NCBI RefSeq assembly: GCF_030062155.1 | Contig: NZ_CP118269.1 | Span: 868,001-932,000 of the forward strand | DNA from: Pantoea sp. Lij88 | Lineage (GTDB): Bacteria > Pseudomonadota > Gammaproteobacteria > Enterobacterales > Enterobacteriaceae | Direction of reading: 5' to 3' | DNA length: 64,000 bases | Shown here: piece by piece, positions 27,985 to 36,980 of the stretch | Layout of the letters: every line of letters starts with the position of its first letter | How positions within the stretch are numbered: position 1 is the stretch's first letter | The notes under the pieces: model-generated | The model's input: the letters and a program-made list of their open reading frames with translations, nothing else | Database searches by the model: none | What the model was told of the DNA's origin: nothing | Program-made: the position numbers and the translations under genes

Positions 27985-29550
27985 GTGATCCCGGACGTAT
28001 CTAAAGCGCTTTCCTGGCTGGAAGCGCATCCCAATGCCCTTAAAGGGATTGGCCGTGGCATCGAACGTGAAACGCTGCGAGTACAGGAAAATGGCGATCT
28101 GGCAAAAAGCGGCCACCCGGAATCTCTGGGCTCGGCGCTGAAGCATGACTGGATCACCACTGATTTTGCCGAAACGTTGCTGGAATTTATTACGCCAGTG
28201 GATCACAGCATCGATCATATGCTGGCATTCCTGCGCGATATTCACCGTCACGTTGCCCGTGAACTGGGTGATGAACGCATGTGGCCCTTCAGTATGCCGT
28301 GCGTGATTGACGACGCGGACAATATCGAGCTGGCGCAATATGGCACATCGAATATCGGTAAGATGAAGACCCTCTACCGCGAAGGCCTGAAAAACCGCTA
28401 CGGCGCGTTGATGCAGACCATCTCCGGCATTCACTATAACTTCTCGCTGCCACTCTCATTCTGGCAGGAGTGGGCGGACGTGAAAGATCAGGAAAGCGGA
28501 AAAGAGACCATCTCAGCGGGCTATCTGCGGCTGATCCGTAACTACTATCGCTTCGGCTGGGTGATCCCGTATCTGTTTGGTGCATCGCCGGCTATCAGCT
28601 CCAGCTTCCTGCAGGGCCGTGAGAGCGCGCTGCCGTTCGAAACCAATGACAAGGACACGATGTGGCTGCCGTACGCCACCTCGCTGCGTCTGAGCGATTT
28701 AGGCTACACCAATAAATCGCAAAGCTCTCTGGGCATCACGTTTAACTCGCTGGAAGGCTATGTCACTGCGCTGAAGAAAGCGATCAAGACGCCGTCAGAA
28801 GAGTATGCGGCGATGGGCACCAAAGATGGTGACGGTAACTGGCTGCAGCTCAACACCAACGTGCTGCAGATTGAGAACGAGCTCTATGCCCCAATCCGGC
28901 CTAAGCGTGTGACACGCTCAGGTGAAGCGCCTTCTGATGCGCTGCTGCGGGGTGGCATTGAATACATTGAAGTGCGTTCGCTGGATATCAATCCGTTCTC
29001 TGCCATCGGCGTCGATGAGAATCAGGTTCGCTTCCTCGACCTGTTCCTGATCTGGTGTACCCTGGCTGATGCGCCGGAAATGAGTGCAGATGAGTTGCAG
29101 TGCACCCGCAAAAACTGGAATCGGGTGGTGCTCGAAGGGCGTAAACCGGATCAGAAAATTGCGGTGGGCTGCGGAGAAGCGGAACATTCGCTGGTTGAAG
29201 TGGGCAAAACCCTGTTTGCCGATCTGCGTCGGGTTGCTGAAGTCTTAGACAGTCACAATCAGGACAGCACGGAATATCAGCAGGTTTGCGATCAACTGGT
29301 AGCATCGTTCGACGATCCTGAGCTAACCTACTCGGCGCGTATCCTTCAGGCAATGAAGGAGAATGGTGTAACCGGAACCGGCGTGGCGCTGGCTGAACAG
29401 TACCGCCATCTGCTCTGTGAAGAGCCGCTGGAAGTGCTGACAGAAGAAGATTTCACGCGTCAGGCGCAGGAGTCTGTTGCTGCACAGCAGCAGCTGGAAG
29501 CGAATGATAAGCTGGATTTTGAAGCGTATCTGGCGAGCCGGGAAGGGTAG
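27985..29550 (+). CDS. gshA: Glutamate-cysteine ligase
   Basis: GshA joins glutamate and cysteine, the rate-limiting step of glutathione synthesis. The 521-residue product matches E. coli GshA (518). The start is GTG at 27985 (then IPDVSKAL); E. coli uses a rare TTG at the same codon. The Shine-Dalgarno is a run of seven Gs four bases upstream. An ATG at 27943 in frame (MLNKNKLL) would put the G-run inside the gene and is less likely. Conserved tracts: [60 protein letters not shown] (two overlapping tracts). It lies 73 bp after yqaA and 3' to it, micA is encoded on the other strand. Confidence 0.97.
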   Translation: MIPDVSKALSWLEAHPNALKGIGRGIERETLRVQENGDLAKSGHPESLGSALKHDWITTDFAETLLEFITPVDHSIDHMLAFLRDIHRHVARELGDERMWPFSMPCVIDDADNIELAQYGTSNIGKMKTLYREGLKNRYGALMQTISGIHYNFSLPLSFWQEWADVKDQESGKETISAGYLRLIRNYYRFGWVIPYLFGASPAISSSFLQGRESALPFETNDKDTMWLPYATSLRLSDLGYTNKSQSSLGITFNSLEGYVTALKKAIKTPSEEYAAMGTKDGDGNWLQLNTNVLQIENELYAPIRPKRVTRSGEAPSDALLRGGIEYIEVRSLDINPFSAIGVDENQVRFLDLFLIWCTLADAPEMSADELQCTRKNWNRVVLEGRKPDQKIAVGCGEAEHSLVEVGKTLFADLRRVAEVLDSHNQDSTEYQQVCDQLVASFDDPELTYSARILQAMKENGVTGTGVALAEQYRHLLCEEPLEVLTEEDFTRQAQESVAAQQQLEANDKLDFEAYLASREG

Positions 29551-29555
29551 AAAAG

Positions 29556-29631
29556 AAAAAGGCCACATCAATGTGGCCAAATTAACATCTCTGTTGTCAG
29601 GGATGATGATGATAACAAATGCGCGTCTTTC
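29556..29631 (-). ncRNA. micA: Small RNA MicA
   Basis: MicA is an Hfq-dependent sRNA that pairs with ompA and other outer-membrane protein mRNAs under envelope stress. On the minus strand the 5' end GAAAGACGCGCATTTGTTA is identical to E. coli MicA, as is the seed region with repeated ATC and CCCTGA. The 3' end is the terminator GGCCACAT-TG-ATGTGGCC-TTTTT. About 76 nt, against 72-73 in E. coli; one extra ATC is present in the seed. Location between gshA and luxS, transcribed away from luxS, is as in E. coli. Confidence 0.95.
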
Positions 29632-29636
29632 ATATA

Positions 29637-29665
29637 TTCAGACGTTGGGCGAACAGAAAAGTTTC
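29637..29665 (-). promoter_or_regulatory. Sigma-E promoter of micA
   Basis: On the minus strand GAAACTT (29659-29665) is followed by a 16-bp spacer and TCTGAA (29637-29642), six bases before the MicA 5' end. This fits the sigma-E consensus GGAACTT-N16-TCTnA. Control by envelope stress is thus conserved. Confidence 0.88.
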
Positions 29666-29703
29666 ATCGTTTTAAAAAAAATTCTCAGAACAGGAGGTGA
29701 CGT

Positions 29704-30219
29704 ATGCCACTACTGGACAGTTTTACCGTTGATCACACCATCATGGGCGCACCGGCCGTACGCGTTGCGAAAACCATGAAGACTCCGCATGGCGATACGA
29801 TTACCGTTTTTGACCTGCGTTTTTGCCGCCCGAACATTGATATCCTCACTGAGCGTGGCATCCATACGCTGGAGCATCTCTTTGCCGGATTCATGCGTGA
29901 TCACCTGAATGGTGACGGTGTGGAAATCGTCGATATCTCACCAATGGGCTGCCGCACCGGCTTCTACATGAGCCTGATTGGTACGCCAGACGAGCAGCGC
30001 GTTGCGAAGGCGTGGAAAGGGGCGATGGAGGATGTTCTGAAAGTGAAAGATCAGAACCAGATCCCTGAGCTGAATGAATACCAGTGTGGCAGCTACAAGC
30101 TGCACTCTCTGGATGAAGCGCAGCAGATTGCACGCAATGTGCTGGCGCATGAGATCGGCGTTAACCGCAACGAAGATCTGAAACTGCCTGCTGAAAAGCT
30201 GAAAGAACTGCACATCTAG
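29704..30219 (+). CDS. luxS: S-ribosylhomocysteine lyase LuxS
   Basis: LuxS cleaves S-ribosylhomocysteine to homocysteine and DPD, the precursor of autoinducer-2, in the activated methyl cycle. The 171-residue product equals E. coli LuxS in length. The metal ligands are His54 and His58 (HTLEH) and Cys128 (YQCGSY); Cys83 in [10 protein letters not shown] is the catalytic acid/base. The ATG follows AGGAGG. The leader overlaps the divergent micA promoter. A strong bidirectional terminator separates it from the convergent corB. Confidence 0.98.
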   Translation: MPLLDSFTVDHTIMGAPAVRVAKTMKTPHGDTITVFDLRFCRPNIDILTERGIHTLEHLFAGFMRDHLNGDGVEIVDISPMGCRTGFYMSLIGTPDEQRVAKAWKGAMEDVLKVKDQNQIPELNEYQCGSYKLHSLDEAQQIARNVLAHEIGVNRNEDLKLPAEKLKELHI

Positions 30220-30235
30220 TCAGGGCTTCTCTGCT

Positions 30236-30273
30236 AAAAAAACGCCGCATCCTGTCGATTGCGGCGTTTTTTT
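30236..30273. terminator. Bidirectional terminator of luxS and corB
   Basis: AAAAAACGCCGCA pairs with TGCGGCGTTTTTTT around a ten-base loop. The A-run and T-run make it work in both directions between two convergent genes. Confidence 0.9.
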
Positions 30274-30279
30274 ATGGCT

Positions 30280-31566
30280 TCAGGAACCGACCGATTTTTT
30301 CAGCGGCGTCTTTGGCGTGATGCGCACCTGTTTAATCATGTTGTCCTGCACATCCAGGATATCGACATTGTAGTGGCCGATCTGAACACGGGTGGCAATA
30401 GCAGGGATCTCTTCCAGCGCCTCCAGCAGCATGCCGTTGATGGTGCGAGCTTCCTGCTCTGGCAGATGCCAGTTAAACGCCTTGTTGATTTCACGCACGC
30501 TGGCGCTACCTTCAATCAGCACGGAGCCATCATTCTGCGGCATCACTTCCTCGGCCAGCGACGGAGACATGGAGGTGGTGAAGTCACCGACAATCTCCTC
30601 CAGAATATCCTCTATCGTCACCAGTCCTTTGATATCACCATATTCATCTACTACCACGCCCGCTTTCTCTTTGTTGCGCTGGAACTTCACCAGCTGGGTG
30701 TTCAGCGGCGTTCCTTCGGGGATGTAGTAGATCTCATCAGCGGCGCGCAGGAGCATCTCTTTGGTGAACTCTTTTTTCTCCGTCATCATGCGCCAGGCTT
30801 CACGCACTCGCAGCATGCCGACGCAGTCATCCAGTGAGTCACGGTACAACACAATGCGGCCGTGCGGCGAGTGGCTCAGCTGACGCACGACTGACTTCCA
30901 GTCATCGTTGATGTTAATGCCAACGATCTCATTACGCGGCACCATGATGTCGTCAACGCTGACTTTTTCCAGGTCGAGCACAGAGAGCAGCATGTCCTGG
31001 TTACGGCGTGACATCAGGCTACGCGACTCATAGACGATGGTTCGTAACTCTTCTTTGCTCAGCGCAGAGTTAATGGCACCGTCAGCGCGAATGCCCACCA
31101 TCTTCATCAGCAGGCGGGTAATGGTGTTGAGCAGCCAGACCAGCGGCAGCATGATGTATTGCAGCGGGACCAGCAGCAGGCTGCTGGGGAAGGCAACGCG
31201 TTCGGGATAGAGCGCCGCCACGGTTTTCGGCAGCACTTCAGCAAACACCAGCACCACAAAGGTCAGGATACCGGTCGCGATCGCGACTCCTTCATCACCG
31301 TGAATACGCATCCCCACGATGGTGGCGAGCGCAGAGGCCAGAATATTCACCAGGTTATTGCCGATTAAGACCAGGCTGAGCAGCCGGTCGGGACGACGCA
31401 GTAACTTCTCCACCCGGCGTGCGGGGCGACTGCCGTTTTTGGCCTGATGGCGCAGCTTATAGCGGTTAAGCGTCATCATTCCGGTTTCCGACCCGGCAAA
31501 CCAGGCGGAAACCAGTACCATGACGCAGAGAATAATAATCAGCGTGGTGGTTGAAACATTCTCCAA
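30280..31566 (-). CDS. corB: CNNM/CorB-type transporter-associated membrane protein (YfjD)
   Basis: A 428-residue inner-membrane protein with an N-terminal CNNM/DUF21 domain (about residues 5-190, four hydrophobic segments, SAWFAGSETGMMTLNRYKLRH), a pair of CBS domains (about 195-330, VDDIMVPRNEIVGI; EDILEEIVGDF), and a C-terminal CorC_HlyC domain. CorB-type proteins are implicated in magnesium and cobalt efflux in Salmonella; E. coli calls this gene yfjD. It follows ypjD by 15 bp on the same strand, so the two form an operon, as in E. coli. ATG at 31566. Confidence 0.93.
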   Translation of the reverse strand: MENVSTTTLIIILCVMVLVSAWFAGSETGMMTLNRYKLRHQAKNGSRPARRVEKLLRRPDRLLSLVLIGNNLVNILASALATIVGMRIHGDEGVAIATGILTFVVLVFAEVLPKTVAALYPERVAFPSSLLLVPLQYIMLPLVWLLNTITRLLMKMVGIRADGAINSALSKEELRTIVYESRSLMSRRNQDMLLSVLDLEKVSVDDIMVPRNEIVGININDDWKSVVRQLSHSPHGRIVLYRDSLDDCVGMLRVREAWRMMTEKKEFTKEMLLRAADEIYYIPEGTPLNTQLVKFQRNKEKAGVVVDEYGDIKGLVTIEDILEEIVGDFTTSMSPSLAEEVMPQNDGSVLIEGSASVREINKAFNWHLPEQEARTINGMLLEALEEIPAIATRVQIGHYNVDILDVQDNMIKQVRITPKTPLKKSVGS

Positions 31567-31581
31567 CGCAGAACTTCCTTT

Positions 31582-32382
31582 TTAACGAGAGGTAGGGACA
31601 AGCAGATGCTGCAGGATGCGACTGCCGAAGTAAGCCATGGTTAACAGCACCGCACCGCTGCAGTTAAACCAGACGACGCGGCGACCACGCCAGCCTTCAT
31701 GATAGTGCCCCCACAGCAAAACGATATAAACAAACCACGCGATGATTGAGAGCACGGCTTTATCGACGTTTTCTGCGCTGAAGAGATCCTGCATATAAAA
31801 CAGACCTGTGCAGAGCACCAGCGTTAACAGCACGACGCCAACCTGGGTGATGTGAAACATCTTACGTTCGATGGTCAGCAGCGGCGGCATATCCTGGGTG
31901 AACGCCAGTCGCTTGTTTTTCAACTGGTAATCGATCCATGCCAGCTGCAGTGCATAGAGCGCGGCAATGATCAGGGTTGCATAGGCGAACAGCGACAGGC
32001 CGATATGAATCATCATGCCTGGCGTGGTTTCCAGATGGGTGATGAACGCATTCGGAACAAAGGTGGCGAAGGCCAGATTGATCAGCGCGAAGCTGTACAC
32101 AATCGGCAGCAGCAGCCAGCCACGGTTGCGTGACGCCACAATGGTCATGATGGCGCAGATCAATAGGCTGACCAGCGAGCCAATGTTGAGCAGGCTTAAA
32201 TTCTGTCCGCTATCAACAGCAAATATGCGTTGCTGCAGCGCCACCGCGTGTGTCACCAGCGCCACACAGGCAGAGAACATCGCCATTCGCCGCCAGCCAC
32301 CGTTACGTTTCAACAGGCTGGGAATGATCAGGGCAAGACTTAAGGAGTAGGCGAATAGCGCCACTATCGCGAAAACGAACAT
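31582..32382 (-). CDS. ypjD: Inner-membrane protein YpjD (CcsA/CcmC-like)
   Basis: A 266-residue membrane protein of the cytochrome c assembly family (CcsA/CcmC-like), with about eight hydrophobic segments and the tract WLLLPIVYSFALINLAFATF. The family motif WGHYHEGWRGRRVVWF, which resembles the tryptophan-rich haem-handling loop, is near the C-terminus (about 220-235). E. coli YpjD (263 residues) has no known function and acts outside the main Ccm pathway. It is divergent from ffh and co-transcribed with corB. Recent reports link ypjD and corB-like genes to magnesium handling; I treat that as unproven. Confidence 0.9.
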   Translation of the reverse strand: MFVFAIVALFAYSLSLALIIPSLLKRNGGWRRMAMFSACVALVTHAVALQQRIFAVDSGQNLSLLNIGSLVSLLICAIMTIVASRNRGWLLLPIVYSFALINLAFATFVPNAFITHLETTPGMMIHIGLSLFAYATLIIAALYALQLAWIDYQLKNKRLAFTQDMPPLLTIERKMFHITQVGVVLLTLVLCTGLFYMQDLFSAENVDKAVLSIIAWFVYIVLLWGHYHEGWRGRRVVWFNCSGAVLLTMAYFGSRILQHLLVPTSR

Positions 32383-32485
32383 AGATCCTTTCAGGTCAGT
32401 CAGATAAGGAAAAAGGCAGTATAGCGCCAGCCGGAGCAGGCTCCAAACGATCTGAGGGGCAATTGCAGAGATCGCCGAGGCTTCG

Positions 32486-32494
32486 TGTTATAAT
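32486..32494 (+). promoter_or_regulatory. Extended -10 promoter of ffh
   Basis: TGTTATAAT is a full extended -10 (TGn-TATAAT). No good -35 is found at 16-18 bp, which an extended -10 can tolerate. It lies 53 bases before the ffh ATG. Confidence 0.6.
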
Positions 32495-32547
32495 CCGCCG
32501 CATTCTGCCGATCAGGCGCCTCGCGATCTTTTTTTTAGTGAGAGACC

Positions 32548-33909
32548 ATGTTTGATAATTTAACCGATCGTTTGTCGCAAACCCTGCGAAATATCAGCGG
32601 CCGCGGAAGGCTGACTGAAGAGAACATCAAAGAGACCCTGCGTGAAGTGCGCATGGCACTGCTTGAAGCTGACGTTGCGCTGCCGGTGGTGCGTGACTTC
32701 ATCAACCGTGTGAAAGAGAGCGCGGTCGGTCATGATGTGAATAAAAGCCTGACACCGGGTCAGGAGTTTATCAAAATCGTTCGTAACGAACTGGTTGCAG
32801 CGATGGGTGCAGAGAACAACGCACTCGACCTGGCCGCTCAGCCGCCAGCCGTTGTACTGATGGCGGGCCTGCAGGGTGCCGGTAAAACCACCAGCGTCGC
32901 TAAGCTGGGTAAGTTCCTGCGCGAGAAGCATAAAAAGAAAGTCTTAGTGGTTTCTGCCGACGTTTATCGTCCGGCGGCAATCAAACAGCTGGAAACTCTG
33001 GCACAGCAGGTCGGCGTGGATTTCTGCCCGTCCGATCTCAGCCAGAAGCCCGTCGATATCGTCAACAACGCGCTGCGTGAAGCACGCCTGAAGTTCTACG
33101 ATGTGCTGCTGGTGGATACCGCCGGTCGTCTGCACGTTGACGAAGCGATGATGGACGAAATCAAGCAGGTTCATGCCGCGATCAAGCCGGTAGAAACGCT
33201 GTTTGTGGTCGATGCCATGACCGGTCAGGATGCGGCAAACACCGCTAAAGCCTTTAATGAAGCGCTGCCGCTGACCGGGGTTATCCTGACCAAAGTTGAC
33301 GGTGATGCGCGCGGTGGTGCGGCGCTGTCTATTCGTCATATTACCGGCAAACCGATTAAATTTATGGGTGTCGGCGAAAAGACCGAAGCCCTTGAGCCGT
33401 TCTATCCGGATCGTATTGCTTCGCGTATCCTCGGCATGGGTGACGTACTGTCACTGATCGAAGATATCGAAAGTAAGGTTGACCGCGATCAGGCCGAGAA
33501 ACTGGCTAAGAAGCTGAAAACCGGCGACGGTTTTGATCTCAACGACTTCCTTGAGCAGCTGAAACAGATGCGCAACATGGGCGGTATGGCCAGCCTGATG
33601 GGTAAACTGCCCGGTATGGGACAGCTGCCTGACAATGTTAAGTCGCAGATGGATGACAAAGTCCTGGTGCGCATGGAAGCTATCATCAACTCGATGACGC
33701 GCAAAGAGCGTGAGAAACCAGAAATCATCAAAGGCTCGCGTAAGCGCCGCATTGCGACCGGCTCCGGTATGCAGGTGCAGGATGTTAACCGCTTATTGAA
33801 GCAGTTCGACGACATGCAGCGTATGATGAAGAAAATGAAGAAGGGCGGTATGGCGAAAATGATGCGCGGCATGAAGGGTATGATGCCGCCAGGTTTCCCT
33901 GGCCGCTAA
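32548..33909 (+). CDS. ffh: Signal recognition particle GTPase Ffh
   Basis: Ffh binds 4.5S RNA and hydrophobic signal sequences and, with FtsY, targets membrane proteins to the translocon. The 453-residue length equals E. coli. The N domain begins MFDNLTDRLSQTLRN. The G domain has GLQGAGKTTSVAKLG (G1, about residues 105-119), LLVDTAGRLHVD (G3) and TKVDGDARGG (G4). The methionine-rich M domain (about 296-453) ends GGMAKMMRGMKGMMPPGF, with many Met residues that line the signal-binding groove. It stands ahead of the rpsP operon. Confidence 0.98.
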   Translation: MFDNLTDRLSQTLRNISGRGRLTEENIKETLREVRMALLEADVALPVVRDFINRVKESAVGHDVNKSLTPGQEFIKIVRNELVAAMGAENNALDLAAQPPAVVLMAGLQGAGKTTSVAKLGKFLREKHKKKVLVVSADVYRPAAIKQLETLAQQVGVDFCPSDLSQKPVDIVNNALREARLKFYDVLLVDTAGRLHVDEAMMDEIKQVHAAIKPVETLFVVDAMTGQDAANTAKAFNEALPLTGVILTKVDGDARGGAALSIRHITGKPIKFMGVGEKTEALEPFYPDRIASRILGMGDVLSLIEDIESKVDRDQAEKLAKKLKTGDGFDLNDFLEQLKQMRNMGGMASLMGKLPGMGQLPDNVKSQMDDKVLVRMEAIINSMTRKEREKPEIIKGSRKRRIATGSGMQVQDVNRLLKQFDDMQRMMKKMKKGGMAKMMRGMKGMMPPGFPGR

Positions 33910-33919
33910 AGCGTTCCAC

Positions 33920-33988
33920 AAAAAAGCCCGAAAAGGTACGGTTTAGGTTGCTTTTTTCGCCAAAATGATTAAAATTTTCGGGCTTTTT
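33920..33988. terminator. Long-loop terminator after ffh
   Basis: AAAAAGCCCGAAAA (33921-33934) is exactly complementary to TTTTCGGGCTTTTT (33975-33988). The 14-bp stem encloses a 40-nt loop that contains the rpsP promoter. It would terminate in both directions. Confidence 0.65.
33948..33975 (+). promoter_or_regulatory. Promoter of rpsP-rimM-trmD-rplS
   Basis: TTGCTT (33948-33953), 16 bp, TAAAAT (33970-33975). Transcription would start near 33982, inside the right arm of the ffh terminator, giving a leader of about 70 nt before rpsP. Confidence 0.6.
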
Positions 33989-33994
33989 ATACAG

Positions 33995-34034
33995 CACCCG
34001 GACCCCGTTCCTCGATGGGGGCCGGGTGTTTTAT
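33995..34034 (+). terminator. Terminator-like hairpin in the rpsP leader
   Basis: CACCCGGaCCCC pairs with GGGGgCCGGGTG around a ten-base loop and is followed by TTTTATT. It ends 18 bases before the rpsP ATG, so it lies in the leader and may act as an attenuator of the ribosomal-protein operon. Confidence 0.65.
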
Positions 34035-34051
34035 TAACTGAAGAGGATGTT

Positions 34052-34300
34052 ATGGTAACAATTCGTTTGGCACGTCACGGCGCTAAAAAGCGTCCGTTCT
34101 ATCAGGTCGTCGTCACTGACAGCCGCAATGCACGCAACGGTCGTTTCATCGAGCGCGTTGGTTTCTTCAACCCGATCGCATCTGGTCAGGCTGAAGGTCT
34201 GCGTCTTGATCTGGATCGTATCGAGCACTGGGTTGGCCAGGGCGCAACGCTTTCTGATCGCGTTAACGCGCTGGTCAAAGAAGCTAAGAAAGCAGCTTAA
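34052..34300 (+). CDS. rpsP: 30S ribosomal protein S16
   Basis: S16 binds 16S rRNA early in assembly of the small subunit. The 82-residue product begins [21 protein letters not shown] and equals E. coli S16 in length. The start at 34052 follows AGAGGA; a longer in-frame extension to 33965 would run through the leader hairpin and is rejected. It is the first gene of the rpsP-rimM-trmD-rplS operon, with an 18-bp gap to rimM. Confidence 0.98.
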   Translation: MVTIRLARHGAKKRPFYQVVVTDSRNARNGRFIERVGFFNPIASGQAEGLRLDLDRIEHWVGQGATLSDRVNALVKEAKKAA

Positions 34301-34318
34301 TCTGTCACGGTGGTGAGC

Positions 34319-34867
34319 ATGAGCAGACAACTTGCCGCACAGCCTCCCGTTAACCCGATTGTATTGGGTAAGATGGGAGCCGCCTACGGTATTCGCGGCT
34401 GGCTCAAAGTGTTTTCCTCCACTGAAGACGCTGAAAGCATCTTCAACTACCAACCCTGGTTCATCCAGCGCGCCGGTAAATGGCAGCAGGTCGAACTTGA
34501 AGGTTGGAAGCACCACAATCAGGACCTGATCATCAAAGTCAAAGGCATTGAAGATCGGGATGCGGCGGCTCAGTTAACCAATTGCGAAATTCAGGTTGAC
34601 TCGACGCAGTTGCCATCGCTGGAAGAGGGCGACTACTACTGGAAAGACCTTATGGGCTGCCAGGTGGTTAACCTTGAAGGCTACGAGATGGGTAAAGTCA
34701 TCGATATGATGGAAACCGGCTCGAACGACGTTCTCGTCGTTAAGGCAAACCTGAAGGATGCGTTCGGTGCTCAGGAGCGGTTAATTCCGTTTCTTGATGA
34801 ACAGGTTATCAGGAAAGTCGATCTCTCTACTGGCGTCATTGAGGTAGATTGGGATCCTGGTTTTTGA
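34319..34867 (+). CDS. rimM: Ribosome maturation factor RimM
   Basis: RimM binds S19 and helps mature the 3' domain of 16S rRNA. The 182-residue product (E. coli 182) has an N-terminal beta-barrel, [20 protein letters not shown], and a C-terminal PRC-barrel, with [16 protein letters not shown] at the join (about residues 97-112). ATG at 34319 aligns with E. coli MSKQ; the GTGs just upstream (34310, 34313) are alternatives. It lies between rpsP and trmD in the usual operon. Confidence 0.97.
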   Translation: MSRQLAAQPPVNPIVLGKMGAAYGIRGWLKVFSSTEDAESIFNYQPWFIQRAGKWQQVELEGWKHHNQDLIIKVKGIEDRDAAAQLTNCEIQVDSTQLPSLEEGDYYWKDLMGCQVVNLEGYEMGKVIDMMETGSNDVLVVKANLKDAFGAQERLIPFLDEQVIRKVDLSTGVIEVDWDPGF

Positions 34868-34902
34868 TCTCCGAATCGAACGGTAACGTAACGGCGAATA
34901 CA

Positions 34903-35667
34903 ATGTGGATTGGTGTTATTAGCCTGTTTCCAGAAATGTTTCGCGCTATTACCGATTACGGGGTAACTGGCCGGGCTGTAAAAAACGGTCTGCTCAGCAT
35001 TCAGAGCTGGAGTCCTCGGGACTTCACTCACGACCGGCACCGTACCGTGGATGATCGTCCTTACGGCGGCGGACCGGGAATGCTGATGATGGTACAACCC
35101 TTACGGGATGCCATCTCCGCAGCGAAAGCAGCGGCAGGTGATGGGGCCAGGGTGATATATCTTTCACCTCAGGGTCGCAAACTGGACCAACAGGGCGTTT
35201 GCGAACTGGCGGCACGGGACAAGTTAATTCTGGTCTGTGGCCGTTATGAAGGGATTGATGAGCGCGTAATCCAGACCGAAATTGATGAAGAATGGTCAAT
35301 CGGTGATTACGTTCTCAGTGGCGGGGAACTGCCAGCCATGACGATGATTGACGCAGTCGCCCGGTTTATTCCCGGCGTACTCGGCAAGCAGGCGTCAGCC
35401 GATGAGGATTCGTTCTCTGATGGCTTGCTGGATTGTCCGCACTATACCCGACCTGAAGTGTTAGACGGCGTGGAAGTCCCGGCAGTATTACTGTCAGGTA
35501 ACCATGCTGATATTCGCCGCTGGCGTCTGAAGCAGTCGCTAGGCCGTACCTGGCTGAGAAGACCTGAACTTCTGGAAAACCTGGCTCTGACTGAAGAGCA
35601 AGCAAGGTTGCTGAATGAGTTCCAGCGGGAGTCTCAGCAGCAACAAAACGATGATGTGGAAGAGTGA
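34903..35667 (+). CDS. trmD: tRNA (guanine(37)-N1)-methyltransferase TrmD
   Basis: TrmD methylates G37 next to the anticodon and so prevents +1 frameshifting. The 254-residue product begins [20 protein letters not shown]. As a SPOUT enzyme it has a knotted SAM site: [15 protein letters not shown] (about residues 107-121) and [15 protein letters not shown] (about 133-147), plus [11 protein letters not shown]. No strong Shine-Dalgarno precedes the ATG (ACGGCGAATACA), which agrees with the low TrmD yield of this operon in E. coli. It starts 35 bp after rimM. Confidence 0.98.
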   Translation: MWIGVISLFPEMFRAITDYGVTGRAVKNGLLSIQSWSPRDFTHDRHRTVDDRPYGGGPGMLMMVQPLRDAISAAKAAAGDGARVIYLSPQGRKLDQQGVCELAARDKLILVCGRYEGIDERVIQTEIDEEWSIGDYVLSGGELPAMTMIDAVARFIPGVLGKQASADEDSFSDGLLDCPHYTRPEVLDGVEVPAVLLSGNHADIRRWRLKQSLGRTWLRRPELLENLALTEEQARLLNEFQRESQQQQNDDVEE

Positions 35668-35700
35668 TCTTCCCCGACTATCAGTTTACCCAGGATATGA

Positions 35701-36057
<357 letters not shown>

Positions 36058-36097
36058 GGTATCGCTAACGCGACATCTAAAAGTTAATAGCAAACAA

Positions 36098-36127
36098 GGG
36101 GTTGGCATCTGCCAGCCCCTTTTTTTT
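36098..36127 (+). terminator. Terminator of the rpsP-rplS operon
   Basis: GGGGTTGGCA-tc-TGCCAGCCCC followed by eight Ts. The stem is perfect over 10 bp. Confidence 0.95.
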
Positions 36128-36154
36128 GTGTCGGTGCCTGCCAACTGGCCACAG

Positions 36155-36691
36155 TTAACCGGCATCCGGCCGCTGGAAATGATAAATCGCCGTATTGACC
36201 GGCCCCGCCTCTAATACGATCAGGCCATAGCGACAGCCAATAAACTGGCCACCGCACTTTTCAGCGACTCTCCGGCTGGCCAGGTTTTCCTCTGCCGCCA
36301 GAATTTCAATCACCCTGGTCTCCGGGCGTGAAAACCCCAGAGGCAGCAGCTTTTCCACCGCCCGGCTGGCGATCCCCTGACGCTGGGCGTCACGGCGAAC
36401 CCAGTAGCCCATTGCGCTGGTGTCGCCTGAATGACGGGCAAAGCGTATGCCTGCGCCTCCAAGCAGCTGATCATGCTGATCAACGATCGCAAACTCTTCC
36501 GCTTCTTCTTTCATCCTTTGCCAGTGGGTAAAGCGGATCCAGCTTTCAGCGTCATGAGGCTGATAATCGTGATGCGCCCAGACCATCCACGGAATCAGGC
36601 TATCCAGTGAGGCATTAACCGCAGCGGTAAACGCGGGGATGTCGCTGAGCTCAAAAGGGCGGAGAGAGATGTTCAGTGGAGAGGCGTGCAT
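36155..36691 (-). CDS. GNAT-family N-acetyltransferase (RimJ/RimL-like)
   Basis: A 178-residue acyltransferase of the GNAT superfamily. ISLRPFELSDIPAFTAAVN near the N-terminus is the usual RimJ/RimL-type opening, and MGYWVRRDAQRQGIASRAVEKLL (read in overlapping tracts, about residues 100-122) holds the acetyl-CoA pyrophosphate loop (Q-x-x-G-x-A). AEENLASRRVAEKCGGQF is the later family tract. The start at 36691 (MHASPLNISL) gives a normal domain; upstream codons to 36760 add nothing family-like. RimJ, RimL and SpeG-type enzymes share this fold, so the substrate is unknown. It is convergent with rplS and lies back to back with aroF. Confidence 0.85.
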   Translation of the reverse strand: MHASPLNISLRPFELSDIPAFTAAVNASLDSLIPWMVWAHHDYQPHDAESWIRFTHWQRMKEEAEEFAIVDQHDQLLGGAGIRFARHSGDTSAMGYWVRRDAQRQGIASRAVEKLLPLGFSRPETRVIEILAAEENLASRRVAEKCGGQFIGCRYGLIVLEAGPVNTAIYHFQRPDAG

Positions 36692-36762
36692 GATGGGCTC
36701 AGCATTAAAATAATCAATATCCTCATTTTGCCTGCAGCAGAGAGAAACGCAATAAAGCATGA

Positions 36763-36922
36763 TGTAAACTTAAATGTACATTTCGGTGGAGTCTTGCTGA
36801 TACGTATTTATTTATAAATTATTGATATAGTTTCTTTTTATTAGGTTATCTCCTGTTGGGATCCATCTGTGGTAATAAAAGTGTACATATAATATTGCGC
36901 TATGTATTGTCTGTGATACAGT
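36763..36922 (+). promoter_or_regulatory. aroF promoter region with TyrR boxes
   Basis: TGTAAACTTAAATGTACA (36763-36780) fits a strong TyrR box (TGTAAA-N6-TTTACA) with one mismatch. A second box, TGTATTGTCTGTGATACA (36903-36920), fits TGTA-N10-TACA. It lies between a candidate -35 TTGCGC (36895-36900) and -10 TACAGT (36917-36922), where bound TyrR would block polymerase. TATAAT at 36888-36893 is an alternative -10. Tyrosine-dependent repression, as in E. coli aroF, is inferred. Confidence 0.7.
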
Positions 36923-36980
36923 ATTTGCATTCCTCAATGAGGAGCCCCTGTCCGTAAATACGAGCCAAAGGATCGCCATC

